DNA of 64,000 nt from Lutjanus erythropterus (GCA_020091685.1 CM034603.1:37399260-37463259); one strand, 5' to 3'. Counted from the stretch's first letter, positions 36,304 through 48,149 are shown. Numbers and translations: made by a program. The notes: generated by a model not told the origin, from the sequence alone.

Positions 36304-36634
36304 TCGTAAAGCGATTAGCAGTAATCATATACTAAAAAGCTGGAGATGTAATATATGTTAAAGGCAAAATGTGTGTCAAAAAAATGTATTAAATGAATGT
36401 ACGTCGTGAGGCAGAGACGTCCTGTCCTACAAATCAGATTCTACAGATTTGAAAAAACATCATTCGGTAAAGATTCCTGCAAAAAAAAAAAAAACTATCA
36501 CACCATTGTCATTTTTTGTTTTTCAACCAAAATAAGAATAATGACGTAAATATCATCATTACCTTTAATATCACAATTGCAGTATTGGTAAAAATAATGG
36601 TAATTGGATATTTTTTCAAAATTGTTCAGCCCTA
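36304..36634 (+). mobile_element. hAT family B, copy 2
   Basis: 331 bp, matching the length (337) and body of 909-1245. The right end TTGTTCAGCCCTA is clear and the left end is decayed. Flanks aatcaaac (36296-36303) and aaccaaac (36635-36642) are an 8-bp duplication with one change. It has gained an internal poly-A (36480-36494). Confidence 0.7.
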
Positions 36635-37703
36635 AACCAAACACCAGTAAACATAATCAGCTTTTTTAACTCATGCTTTTATATTATATATGTAAGTATG
36701 TTGAACCAGTAATTAATATGATGAATTAGTGTCAGACAGCTCTTCACAGTGTTGTCAATGCAGGTAGGAAACTTTAATTGGATGATTTATGGCTCATTTC
36801 AACATGACAGTTACAGACAGACACCACATACAGTAGCTGCATTTAAATTTAACACATTTTAGTTCATTTTCATTTGAAGTTTTCTTCCTCAGATTTAATT
36901 CAGAAATCTTTGTGCTTTGTGCCCAAATGCTGCAAAGATACAGAAATTTGACTGTTACAAAAGGATTCATAAGCATTTTTATTTTACTGTATGTTTTATT
37001 GTTGCTGTATGTTTAGAACCTGCACAGTGTCATTGTGGCTCTGTTTGTGGTGTGAGTGTGTTGTTGTTAGATTAATGCAGAGTTGTGCTAAAAACTTGTG
37101 TATTTCTGGCTGAATGGACATAACTGAAAATGCACAGATATCTTTTGCACTTTCTTCTGTAATGCATTTCTATATTGCAATGTGATTCATTTAATCTACC
37201 AAAATAGTGATGCAATCAATTTTTCACGACAAGTCACAGCAGCTTGTTGTTCAGCGTTGTGCTTCAAACAAATAGTGTTTCGCCTTTTTAAAGACACTGT
37301 CTTCGGTTTTAATTGGTTTCTGCTCTCTAGTTCCAGCTGTGCCTCGTCTCATGAACCAGTGTGTGTTCGAACTCTGTTTCCCACCGGTCTGATTTCTGTT
37401 TCTGTTCTCATGTTTCTCTGATAACATGAATCCACAACACGCTCCAACCACACGTTTCGTAATCAATTAACTCCTGTGTGAAAAGCTTCACACTAGAGAA
37501 TGCTACTTTAATTTCACATCCTTTAATTAGTATGTGATTATAATGTGCTGTACAAGCCACATAATCACCCTGTTTTGATTGTGTATTAGCGCTGCAGAAA
37601 ACCAGCCTGATTACAGTAATCCACGCTGTTTTCCCTCAGTGTGGTCTGTCAGGCTACGGACCAATCAGGGTGAGGCAGAGAAAACCAGTGAGAATTTTTC
37701 AGC
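36635..37703. other. Unannotated AT-rich stretch
   Basis: No gene, repeat or strong motif recognised. Confidence 0.55.
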
Positions 37704-37748
37704 ATATTTCACCGTGTAGCTTACTTAAGACCTGCTACACAGTGAAAT
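37704..37748. repeat. 16-bp stem hairpin (one mismatch)
   Basis: TATTTCACCGTGTAGC (37704-37719) pairs with GCTACACAGTGAAATA (37733-37748) around a 13-base loop. It lies 100 bp upstream of the X-box pair. It could be a cruciform, a small precursor RNA or a MITE centre. Confidence 0.8.
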
Positions 37749-37847
37749 ACAGTCTTCATAGCTTCTTATAACTTCAAATCTTTCCTCACAACAAATAATT
37801 CAAGACTTTTCTTTCGGTACCAGCACTAATCCAGCTGACTGTTGTCT

Positions 37848-37966
37848 GTTTCCATGGTAACAGTGCAAACACAGACTGCCGTAGACACTTCATGATGCAG
37901 ACTGAATAAAATTTAAAGAAATGCAGGCTAAACAGCCTGCAGCTAACTGGCTGTCTCCATGGCAAC
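37848..37966. promoter_or_regulatory. Pair of consensus X-box (RFX) motifs
   Basis: GTTTCCATGGTAAC (37848-37861) and GTCTCCATGGCAAC (37953-37966) both match the full RFX palindrome and are 105 bp apart. No coding exon is adjacent. The pair could be an enhancer or a distal promoter element. Confidence 0.5.
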
Positions 37967-38325
37967 ACTACTTCCTTCTTACAGTGTGCCCTGTTTACAT
38001 CACCCACAGCATGATGGGAACTGGAGTGCCAAGATTCAGACGGTGAATTGGCAAGGCTCACCAAAGGTTCATTCAGTAGCTTCTGGAGCTTTCAGTCAAA
38101 TCACATGACCTCACTCAGCCAATGGAGTTTGCACACAGAATCATAGCACACAGGTCTTCAGATTTAAAGTCTTAACCTGTGTTATTACTTCAACACACTC
38201 ATTCATACACACACATCCTTTATATACAGCATGAAAGTTTGTTTCATATAAAAACATATATAAACATTTAAATGCAACTGATCAACAGAAAATTGTCTAT
38301 GTTGAATAGATAAATACAATTTGAA

Positions 38326-38800
38326 GATGGTTAAAAGATACTGCTGGAGGACATATAGTCACATCTTAGGCACGCTAATTTAGCAAAACACCAGCTAACT
38401 AGCCAGCTATCGATTGATGTAGATTAACAAGCTAGTTAGCTGGTATTTTGCTAACATTAGCAATCAGATGTAAGTAGCTAGCTATTGATGTAGACAGCTA
38501 GCTAGTTAGTCAGAATTTTGCTAAAATTAGATATTGGGCGTAGCAGATACAACAAACAGTCGTGTCTAGAAGGGTCCCGCCCTACTGTACTGTGATTGGT
38601 CAGACAACAATAACTAGCCAGCTGTTCACTGATGTGGGTTAGACAGCTAGCATTTTGCTAACATTAGCTAACTTGAGATGTTACTATGTGTCTATCTTTT
38701 AACCATCAAAAGGAAAAGAGAAAGCTAACCACGGTTCGACTGGGTACCAAGCTTGCTCAACAGTTATTGGAGCACAGACTGAATAGGGGCGGGACTTAGG
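38326..38800 (+). mobile_element. GCTAGC-rich foldback element I, copy 2
   Basis: The termini GATGGTTAAAAGATA (38326-38340) and TATCTTTTAACCATC (38693-38707) are perfect 15-bp inverted repeats. The inner arms TCACATCTTAG.CACGCTAAT and TTAGCTAACTTGAGATG also pair. The interior has several GCTAGTTAGCTGG..TTTTGCTAAC.TTAG units, so the element has been internally amplified compared with 20608-20855. GGGGCGGGACTTAGGA at about 38786-38801 is shared with that copy. Confidence 0.8.
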
Positions 38801-38845
38801 AGAGGTAGATTGGCTATATTGACAATTACAAAATACACAAAATAT

Positions 38846-39042
38846 AGCCTTTCCAGTTTTCACAAATGTGAGGATTTAATGCTTTTATTTGCTGCATACT
38901 TGGTAGTAAACTAATATCTTTGGGGTTGAGGACAGTTAGGGTTAGGGTGAAAAAAGATGACACAACAGTTTATGGATCAAACAGTTAACGGAGAAAGTGG
39001 CAAAGTAATCGATAATCAAAAGAATCGTTAGTTGAAGCCCTG
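38846..39042 (+). mobile_element. hAT MITE (family E), 5'-truncated
   Basis: CACAAATGTGAGGATTTAATGCTTTTATTTG..TAGTAAACTAATATCTTTGGG..AAGTAATCGATAATCAAAAG, ending GTTAGTTGAAGCCCT. Parallel to the copies at 50532 and 57978. The internal TTAGGGTTAGGG is chance, not telomeric. Confidence 0.75.
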
Positions 39043-40159
39043 CTATAATGACAATCTAAGCAGGCGAAAGTATTCTGAAAATAATTTGTGACATGACAAG
39101 CCTGTGGATAAAGGGAAGGAAGAAAGAAGGAAAAATGAGAAAAAAGGTTTGAAGAGCTAATTGATTACATATTACTAGTTAATCAGTAATCATGTCATGA
39201 TTCGCTGTAGATATCTGCTGGCATCATCAATACCTCAAGCCTCAGTTAGGCTGAATTAAACCTGGATCCTCTGGGAGTTTTACATAAAGAGCTTCTCCAA
39301 AATGTTTGACCTCAATAGATGAAAATCCAACGAGCCCGTCAGCGTAACTAAAAATAAAAAAGACTTATTCTGGGATTTAAAAAAAGAAACCATCCTCCTC
39401 AGAGAAGACAGAGGCCTCACAGCAACTTAACATGAAGAAGTGAAGTGTTTTCAGCTGAAGCTCTGAAAAGCTTCTTCTGCTGTTTCCATCAGAGTTCAGC
39501 CGCAGTTCAGCTTCACCTGAAGAAGTTTTATCACTTCAGCACAACAACAGCAGCAACCCTAAACCTTCAACATGTGAGAGCGGCACTCCTGACAGGAATA
39601 ATGCAACGTTAAAACACTGAGTCATCATCCTCCGCCGACGGAAACAAACGCATCGGACACCTCCCTCCCTGCTCGATCCTCAACTCCTCCAGCTTCTGTG
39701 GAAATACACTCGTAATGGTACCAGCAATAAAAAACACAAACCAATGAAGAAGAGGAATAATGAACAAGTGGAGAGGAAAAGAAGATTATCGATCGATAAA
39801 GCTGGGCTCAAGCTAAAAAGCAGATAAATTGCTGTAACAAGCTTCCACAGAGCAGAGATCGGCTGCGTGATGTTTCTTTTGTGATTCACTCTTTAGGTTG
39901 TTTAACAACAGTTTAAGCTCTCCGTCTTACTGAAGGGCTGAAACAATTCCCCCAAGAAACTCGATGACTAAAAATCTTCATTTAATTGATTTTCACTTCA
40001 CTGTGTTGAGGGCGGAAAGAAAACATGATCTGATGGCACAGATTTTAAAATGAGGGACGAGAGAGGAAACAGCGTGCAGCAAAGAGAAGAGAAAGGACAG
40101 AAAAAATGACAGAAAGTGTCCAAAGACTGGGATCATTTCACCTGAAGCAAACAGACAAA
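39043..40159. other. Unannotated stretch
   Basis: Nothing recognisable. The part 39430-39660 is a GC-richer unique patch without repeats or splice-bounded frames. Confidence 0.5.
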
Positions 40160-40472
40160 AAAATGCAACTATTGAACATTTTCATATTTTCACAATTAAT
40201 CCATTAGTTGTTTGGTTCACAAAATGTCAGAAAAATGGTAAAAACTGTCGACCAGAAGCCCGAGATGACGCCCTCAAATGTCATGTTTTGACCACAGCCC
40301 AAAAATATTTAGTGTACCGTCACAAAGTTGTAAAGAAACTAGAAAATATTGATATTTAAGAAGCTGCAATCAGAGAATTTTGCTTAAAAAAATGACTCAA
40401 ACCAAATTATCAAAATAGTTGGAAATTAATTTACGAATTGAATACTACTGATTAATTATTGCAGGTCTATTA
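40160..40472 (-). mobile_element. hAT MITE (family E), inverted copy
   Basis: CACAATTAATCCATTAGTTGTTTGG, AAAATGTCAGAAAAATGG, GCCCGAGATGACGCCCTCAAATG and AGAAACTAGAAAATATTGATATTTAAGAAGC run parallel to 6029-6345 and antiparallel to 50532-50796. The ends are decayed. Confidence 0.8.
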
Positions 40473-42149
40473 AATTTCAAAATGCGATACGGATCCACAA
40501 TCCACTTGAGATTTTTGAGACAATATACAGCAGTTATAGTTGCTGTTGTGGACGGCCCTTAAAGGGACAGTTCGTCCCGCACTCTGGCCTGTAGTGCTAT
40601 TTATCCATCAGGACTTTTTTTTGGGTGTGTCCATAGCAACAGTCTGCTATACATAGCAACGGTCTGTTATAAAAAAAATAAGAGAGCTGAGAATCTAATT
40701 GGCCAATCAGAATTGGGTATTTAACAGAGCAAGCAAAGTGTAAGCAAAGTGTGAGGATGATTTGGGTTTTTTTGTGCAAAAGCATGTGCTTTTATTTTGA
40801 AAGAGAATCCGTGTTTTTTCTGATCTGCCACCTCTGTGGTTGAGGTTTCCCCTTAAACTGTCTGATATGTGAGACTTCATTTTGCCCTGAGTTTAGCCTC
40901 TCAGGCAGATCTCTCACTGCCTGCCTCCCTGTATCCTTCACCAGGTTTAATGGACTGTAACCCCGGCCACGACCCGAACACCGAACTTGATTTAACCGTT
41001 TCTAACCGAATGACTCTTGCTGGAAAGGAAGCGCGCAGGACAAGGGGCTGCCATTACCAACAGCTGCTCAACACATCTACAGATGACTGAAGCATCACAA
41101 ACGCCTCTTAGTAACAGCAAAGAGACAAAGAAATGTACCTCACAGGTGTGTTATTGTGCTGTAACATCCCAGATTTCACAGTGCTGTTGTTCTGCAGAGT
41201 CATAATGCTGACACATTCCTCTGAGTTTGCAGTATGAAACATCAAATTAGATGATTTTTATTCTCTTCTCTCCCCACCCCTGATGTGTGCCATTCTCTGG
41301 GAACGAAGCGCCGCTGCGTTTGGCATTTTAGTTTCCATGGTGACTGAAACACAGCAGGCTGAAAGACACATTTTGCCCATTATCCCGCCCTGCCATGCAG
41401 TCATTTCTGGAGCACAGACCTGCTCGCTACACGGGGAGTAAATATGGTAATTAGTGCTTTTATTCGACTGGAAGCAGACGCTGTCAAAATCTGTCTGCAG
41501 TTTTATTTGTGAAATTCTGACTTTTCTGACTGACTTGTGTTCCTGTTGAGGGTTACCACGCCTTTTGATGATCACAAAACCCAGTTTACCCTTGTTTTAT
41601 TCATTTGCTACCATTCCTAAGTATGAAAGAGCATCAGTGCCAGTTTTCCCCTCAGACGCTGCAGGCTGAAGTCTCAGCTGATGAGCAACTCAGCACACAG
41701 ATGAAAGCGTTCATCCTCTCAGTGAAGATCATGCGCAAAGTGTCTATAAAGCAGAAAAAGAGCATGATGAGCTCCTCGCTGTGCTGCAGAGATGCATCAA
41801 CAACTAAGAAGACACTTCATCCACAACAACAAGATAACGGCTATGTGGTTCAATCTCAGGGGGAAAAGTGCAGCAGAATCTCAGTCAGGGTTCAAACCTC
41901 AACACTGACAGAAATGTGACACTAAAACACCAAAAAGCTGTCAAGTTCTGAAAGCCGGCAACAAATGTCTGATAAGATTTGTCATTTTGTTTACTTGCTC
42001 TTTGATCAATTTTGATTCATATCAAACTTTTTTGACCCTTTTTTATTTAGACAAAAGCTGTGTGGCTTCTGGTGTTCAGACATTCATCATGTGAGAAGGT
42101 TGGCTTTTGTTTTTGGATAAACATGTTTAAATTTCTCTATGTGACAGTC
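40473..42149. other. Stretch with two X-box matches and a candidate conserved block
   Basis: GTGTCCATAGCAAC (40627-40640) is followed by a half-site ACATAGCAAC (40651-40660). CTAATTGGCCAATCAGAATT (about 40696-40715) is a double CCAAT palindrome. No gene supported; the 104-codon frame 41605-41919 is unrecognised. Confidence 0.4.
41270..41580. other. Candidate conserved non-coding element with an X-box
   Basis: A unique, high-complexity block centred on GTTTCCATGGTGAC (41331-41344), followed by AATATGGTAATTAGTGC, a homeodomain-type core (about 41443-41459). The layout resembles a vertebrate neural enhancer; no alignment was done. Confidence 0.3.
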
Positions 42150-42345
42150 TGTTATCTAACCGCTTATCTTTGAAGGATGGCAGGGGGGCTGCAGCCTGTC
42201 CCAGCTGACAGTGGGTGAGACATGGGGTCCACCCTTGACAGGTTGCCAGTTTATCACACACACTCCCCATTCACAACTACAGGCAATTTTAGAGTCAACA
42301 ATTACTTATCCTAACCAGCATTTCTTCGGATATGCAAAAAAAACA
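42150..42345 (+). mobile_element. LINE-like 3' fragment (teleost L2/CR1-type)
   Basis: GGGGCTGCAGCCTGTCCCAGCTGACAGTGGGTGAGA, CACCCTTGACAGGTTGCCAGTTTATC, and CCATTCACAACTACAGGCAATTTTAGAGTCA..TATCCTAACCAGCATTTCTT are collinear with the widespread fish element reading 'CCAGCTGTCATAGGGCGAGAGG..ACAGGTCGCCAGTCCATC..GGCAATTTAGAGTC'. Only this non-coding part is present, in plus orientation. Confidence 0.7.
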
Positions 42346-42814
42346 GACACGCAGAGAGATAAAGATATGTAGAAAATATATATAAAAGTCCAAAGACATT
42401 TCTCAAAGTACACTACCACAAAAAATCTTTGATGATCAATTGATGTCTGTACTAAAACGTAAGTATAGACCAGTAGTGAATGGGGATGGGCATTTGAAGC
42501 AAAAATATAATTTGATATTCACAGGGAACAACTCAAACATTTGTTGAAGGGTGACACGAATGCATCTCTGATAAAACTGACTTCCTTATAAAACATTTTT
42601 AAAGAGGCACTGCACACTTGAACATATGAACATATAAATGCTGGTCTTAATATTGACATTTCTCAACAAACTTCTAAAAATATGGATTTCATGGCTTAAA
42701 AATGGCTCCACACATCCTCTATTGTTGTAAATCGATCTGAGGCCAGTGCTGAGATAGAGTCAGCTCTACATCATGAAATTTAAATTAAAAAAGACAGTTA
42801 TCATCTCTAATCAG

Positions 42815-43000
42815 AAGTGGGCGGGCCACCTCTGGGACCATCTGGGAAGTTGTCCTCAGAAACTGTTTGGAAAAGGGCAGGCACTTTCAAAAAACATTTG
42901 GCAGGTGACTGGATGAACTTGTTTATCATGTCTAATATGGGTTCACTTCAACCAATCAGATTAGTGTACAACCACACTGTCCACCCTCTCAGCTCCTTTC
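42815..43000 (+). mobile_element. MITE-like repeat M, copy 1
   Basis: GTTTGGAAAAGGGCAGGCAC, TTTGGCAGGTGACTGGATGAAC and CAACCAATCAGATTAG match the reverse complement of 47325-47496. The left part GGGACCATCTGGGAAGTTGT is present only here. Confidence 0.7.
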
Positions 43001-44144
43001 CACCTTTTTAACAATTTTCAAAATTCTGCGGTGTAACTTCACCCTCATGCTCAGAAGTTACTCTACAACATTTAGAAACCTGCAGTTTCCACTCATATTG
43101 GCTAGCTGTTGCTAGCTTTCTTTAATTAGTGGAAACTTTGGAAACATGTTAGTTTATTTCTAGGAAACTACAGAAAACTGCGACCCATACAGTGTTACCA
43201 GAAACACCTCCCAATCAGAAAGAGAAACTCCTCCAAACTCTTCCTCTGTCTTAATGTGACACTGCAGCATGTTGTCTCAGGATGACTGTAAACCCTGACG
43301 CTTCACTTGATTCACAGAGAGACAAAAAAAAGCGTCTGCTGCTCTCAAGGTCGTTGACTGAGTCCAGATCAACCTGCAGGAGCATAAAGCTCTCAGCAGC
43401 GCTGTGTTTCAGCTCCCAGGTCAGACTGCAGACTCATTGCAGAGGGAGTCTGGGACTCGTCGTGACAGCGGGAGGCTTTTAAACCTGTCAGAGACTGACG
43501 CACTTTTTTATTTAGAGTGTTGTTATTCCATACATTCTCAGCTGCAGGCTGTGTTTCATGGTCTAAGCGAACTTGTTGCATCCACAGAACAGCAGGACTG
43601 AATCAATCGTTTTTTTCAGCGGTCTCATTTGGTCTAGAGGTTTAGAGATCACCTCGGCTCTGAAGTGTGACTAAGAGATCAGAAATGAAATATAAAATAA
43701 TGCTGAAAGTCTTATTTCAGAGCTTTAAATTGTGACAGACGTGTTGAACTGATTGAAGTAGCAGAGCTCAGGATGAGCTTGTTCTATCGACTTGCTGTCA
43801 CACCGTCTTGACCCCGAACACCGCTCACCAGATTGGACCTCGGCCGATGGATTTATCACTCAGGATCGATGTGTTCTGGACTGTCTGATGAATTGATTAG
43901 CTTCAGCTGATCCAGTTTGTTTGAACTTCAGGGCTGAGCTGAATGTCTTACAGTATTCTGTAGAGGCTTGTTAGGACATCTGTCACGACCTCGTAAAGGT
44001 TAACGTGGCTGCTGCACAAAGACAACTTTGCAGAAAATCTTTCTTGAGACAGAAAAACAACAACACTGGTCATTTGTTCAAACATGTTAAGCTATCTATG
44101 TTCATGTTTTCTTGTTGTAAGCACCATAAAACTTCTTAGACTGT
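43001..44144. other. Unannotated stretch
   Basis: Unique sequence, GC-richer at 43290-43490, without a convincing exon. Nothing else seen. Confidence 0.5.
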
Positions 44145-44235
44145 AGGGCTTCGCATTGGCAAGAATGTGGTGATACGATATATATCACGATACATGGGTG
44201 ACAATTCAATATAATGCCATATATTGTGATACTTT
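44145..44235 (+). mobile_element. hAT MITE fragment (family H, 'GATACGATA')
   Basis: TAGGGCTTCGCATTGGCAAG then GGTGATACGATATATATCACGATACATGGGTGACAATTCAATATAATGCCATATATTGTGATAC. Same family as 56810-57190. Only the left end remains; the right part is replaced by a GC-richer stretch (44330-44540) of unknown origin that shares GGAGGCCAGTTTGATGACAAGGAAT with about 14305. Confidence 0.65.
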
Positions 44236-44589
44236 GGGAAACTTATACTAAAAAGAATACAACCAAATGTCAGCTTCTCCTGACATTAGCTAGTTAGCTC
44301 AATTAACCATGCAGCTAGTGGCCCTATCAGCTGACTCAAGTCGGGCCCAACCGGGAGCTCGGAGAACCGGTCTGACTAAACAAGACTGATGGAGGCCAGT
44401 TTGATGACAAGGAATATTGTACCGCTGCAAGTTACAGCAGCCCCGACCAGGACTCTGACTCCGGGGACAATGAAGACGGCAGATGGGGACAGGAGAGGCT
44501 TGAAGCGGGTGAGGAGCGAGAGGAGGGTTGAGCATCATTGAGGCAGCGGGGAGCCAGAATATTTTCACATCTAAGTCTTTAAATAAAGG

Positions 44590-44700
44590 GTTTATTTGGA
44601 CCAAACCAGTGTTGGTGATTGTTGGAACAATGGAAAGACAAATCAAAACTTTGGTGAATTTTATTTTGTTTTTGTTGAGCGTGAATAAAGTATGTTTCAC
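44590..44700 (+). mobile_element. Repeat G, copy 2 (right arm)
   Basis: ACCAAACCAG..TTGGTGATTGTTGGAACAATGGAAAGA and TTTATTTTGTTTTTGTTGAG match 31951-32030. Confidence 0.6.
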
Positions 44701-47324
44701 GATAATATTTCAGTTTGGTTTAGTTCGGTAAAAGAGAGAAACCTGAATTCAGAATGTGCACGGTTGTTTTGTTTTGTTGTTTTGTTTAATGAGGAAAATA
44801 GATATAAGATTTTTTGGATTTGGGTTTTTGGATTTTAGTTAATTTCTTGACTGTTTTAAACTAAAATTATGGCCATAACTTACAGCCGAAATCTAACCGC
44901 ACCTTTAACATAAAGGTGACAGATCATATGGATCATTTTTGGAGGCGTTTGCATTTTTGGATCCTGCCAACAGGGGCACCAAATCCAAGAATGACAGACA
45001 AATGACCTATTAAATTGTTAAAAACTGGGAAAGTACATATGGCACCAATTCAAATAACCTGACAAACATTCCTGACACAAGATGGTGCAGGTTTTTTCAT
45101 TCTTCACACAATTATTTCCATCACTTTTTTGTGTGAGAAAAACACTACGAACACCTTCATGGAGACAGTGTGCACTGTTACAGCTTTGTGTCTAATTTTT
45201 CACCTTCCAGTGTGGCTGCTCAGAACAGCTAGAAACACTTGTCGTAGTCGTCTCAGCTAAGCTCTAATCATATACAAACATTTAACCACGCAGTTCTGCA
45301 AACATTAAGAGTAGTTGCCAGGAGAAAAGGACCAGACAAAACAGATTTAAGATGTGCACTGTGCGGTTTTTCTACTTATATATTTCTACACATATATTGA
45401 TAAACTGTCCACTGTAGCTGTATTGATAAACCCAAAGAGTGAACTAATTTTCTTTTAATACATTTAACAATCATACATACTTAATAAGTATCTTTATTTT
45501 ACAAATTCAGTGCTTTCATCTCCCTGACAGTGACCATCGTTGCTTTAGCTCTTTGGTTGTTTTAACTGTGTAGCCAATAACAATGACAAGCCTGATGCTC
45601 TAAATAATAATGCAACGAGTGTTGAGTCGGTTCACTGAAACTCACAGGAAGCTACAGTGATTGATCAAATTTGCAGAAAAGTTGCAATGGCAAGGTTGTG
45701 CAAAATTCACAAGCATTAGTTGAATTTTGCGTAAATTGTTGCGATCGCAGCTTCCTGGAGGGACTGTCTGCATGTGCAAAGAATCATACCGACAGTGTCA
45801 TAGTTTGAAGCATAGGGCCTCAGACCAAGCTGCTATAATTTTCAAGTCTGGAATCATGTAATTAGGTTATACTGTGCAGCTGGAGCAGAGACAGTCATCA
45901 CTGAGGGTAAAAACATCAGACGGCTGGGATTATAAACTTTATCTAGCAAGTAAGAGGAGACACTGCAGACATACCTATATGAGATGTATATATAGGGACG
46001 AATGAGATCATTGTTTTATGCAGACAGAGGCAAAACGAACACCTTCTCTACTCTTTCCTTTGTATTAAAGCTCTTTAAGCCGTTCAGGGCGCCAACAGCA
46101 AAGAACAGGAGTTCAGTGAGTTCCCAAAACCTGCAGGATGAGAATCTGCTCGTCCTACTTCTACGCAGTTCCAGACACATATTGCGATTTAATTCTCAGA
46201 GTAAATGAGTTCAAAGTGATGCAGGAATTGAATGAGCCAGAACGGGACGGGTGGTTCGAGAAGTTATTCTTTAAGTGAAGGATCAAAGGTTGGATCCCCC
46301 CAAAAACAGCCGAGTGACAAAACGTCCTGCAGCAAGATGATGAAAAGCTGCTGGCTCACTTCTCCTGAGTCACTCTGGGAAATAAAATCAAAAACACACA
46401 CACAGTGAAGACAGACGCGGAGTGCACACACATATATATACACAGTGTATAAAAGGCAGTGCAGATGATAGGGCCGGTGTGTTTTGGGGTTTGGTTTGGA
46501 GCAGAAGGCAGCGTTTCCACTGGGGAGCCAGGATCTTTGCATCCTCTGTGCTCTGTGTTTTAATGATGTGGTGTTATGGAGTCGGTGGTGGGCGGGTACT
46601 GAAGGTGGGACACAGACGCCGGACAGGAATGAGCCGAGAGACAGAGGAGGCTAATACAAAACTCCCCCGCTGTATTTTCTTGCCGACCGCTGCGTTCTTG
46701 CTCTGTTTTATTGGGAAACTGGGTTCACAGCAAGACGTGAGAACAAAACACACACATGTGATGGAAAAATGCATCTTCCAGGAAGATAAAAATACAAGTT
46801 AAATGGCAGAAGCAGCAGCTAAAATAAACAAGCTGGAAGTGGGATTGCAGGACACGTCGGTCACCTACTTGAAACTAAGTGGAAGTGTGGTTCACGCAGG
46901 GAGAAACAGCTGTGAGAGGAGACGGCTTTGATCAGTCAATCAGTTAAATCAGAGTTTGAAAGTGACAGCAGGGCCTCCGGAGAGAGACTCAAAGTTTCAC
47001 ACAGATGCACAAACACACTCTGGGTTTGGAGCACATCCACCCTCACAGCGGTGGGTCAGATCTGTTCATCTAAAACATGCATTCACAAAGTTTAGGTCAC
47101 TGTTAACCCTTTTAGCTGCATTTTCTTCCTACTTCAATTAGTCTTCCCCTGAAAATCTTAAAATACGGATGTAGGCCATCTGTTCTTTTTCAGGATTACC
47201 AGGCTTCTTTAAAAATGAAGAAACATTTGATGTGAATTGTTGTCCTCCAGATATTTAATTACCTCGTGAGGCAGCTGGTTATCTGTTTGCGTTTGCACCA
47301 AAAGTGGTGCAGCCAGTCAGGAGG
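44701..47324. other. Unannotated stretch with a TATA-like string and candidate element (46480-46760)
   Basis: TATAAAAG occurs at 46448-46455 followed by a unique GC-richer block, including GAGGCTAATACAAAACTCCC (about 46646) that looks enhancer-like. The 126-codon plus frame across it (46422-46802) shows no family features. The rest is AT-rich. Confidence 0.35.
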
Positions 47325-47496
47325 GACTACAGGTATGGACGTGGTTTTAGGTGTGACGACACTAAGAAGCGTCCCTGAAGGCGTCGATCTGACTGGCTGA
47401 AGTTAGCCTGTGTCAATGTTACAAACAGATGGTTCATCCAATCACCTGCCAAGTGTGTTTTTTTAAAGTGCCTGCCCTTTTCCAAACCCTTTCTAA
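47325..47496 (-). mobile_element. MITE-like repeat M, copy 2 (inverted, truncated)
   Basis: GGTTCATCCAATCACCTGCCAAGTGTG and AAAGTGCCTGCCCTTTTCCAAAC are the reverse complement of 42830-42925. It stops abruptly at 47496, where a hAT family B element begins. Confidence 0.65.
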
Positions 47497-47497
47497 G

Positions 47498-47700
47498 TAG
47501 GACCATATGATTTCAAAAAAATATCTATTGCGATTATTTTGACTGATATTGCAATTGCGATATGATTTATATGATTTTATTTTTTTACAAACAGGACATC
47601 TCTTCCTCACGACATCTATTAATTTAAAAGCTTTTTGAGTTTTTTTATTTTTGACACACAAAAATGGAATATACTGAAATATACAATCTGAGTTAACAAA
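47498..47700 (-). mobile_element. hAT family B, inverted partial copy
   Basis: It starts TAGGACCATATGATTTC, then ATCTATTGCGATTATTTTGACTGATATTGCAATTGCGATA, and GGACATCTCTTCCTCACGAC, all reverse complements of blocks in 36304-36634. The distal end is not recognisable. The Cys-rich minus frame across this region (47434-47793) is a by-product of the element, not a zinc-finger gene. Confidence 0.7.
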
Positions 47701-48149
47701 TTGACAAGGATCACATGAACCACATGTCCAATGTCCAGTCACAATCCCACAATAATTGCAGTGACTCAGTGTCACATTACTGCAGCACTTCAACCTCAGT
47801 TCGTTTGCACAGAGTCACAGCAAGTTAAAACACAGCTGCTGCTCGTTAAATTAATTACAGGGTGGTTTGATGTAGGCAGCAACAAACAGCATCGATAATA
47901 ATAATGATAATACGACAAAACCTGCTCATTATTTGTACCAGCTGCAGCTGTGTTCACTTCACTCTGCTGCCACACATCTGTGGCTTCACACAAACACAGA
48001 GGGAACGCAGGCAATGACCAAAAATCACTATTTATGAATTTACACAACCTCTCGCATGATCTGAGATAATAATAACGACAACAAATCCTCACATTGGAGA
48101 ATATTAGTTACTCCGTTCAAATAATCAATTTCTTCATGCCTAGCAATTG
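47701..48149. other. Unannotated stretch
   Basis: A short (AATAATGAT)n-like run lies near 47896-47912. No gene or repeat recognised. Confidence 0.5.

Noticed and set aside
38934-38948. TTAGGGTTAGGG, telomere-like
   Set aside because: Only two units, lying inside a hAT family E MITE.
46448-46455. TATAAAAG as a core promoter
   Set aside because: A lone TATA string in AT-rich DNA with no linked exon or initiator; expected by chance.
47434-47793. Cys-rich 119-codon minus frame resembling a zinc-binding protein
   Set aside because: Most of it is translation of an inverted hAT family B element and repeat M; the cysteines follow the repeat sequence.
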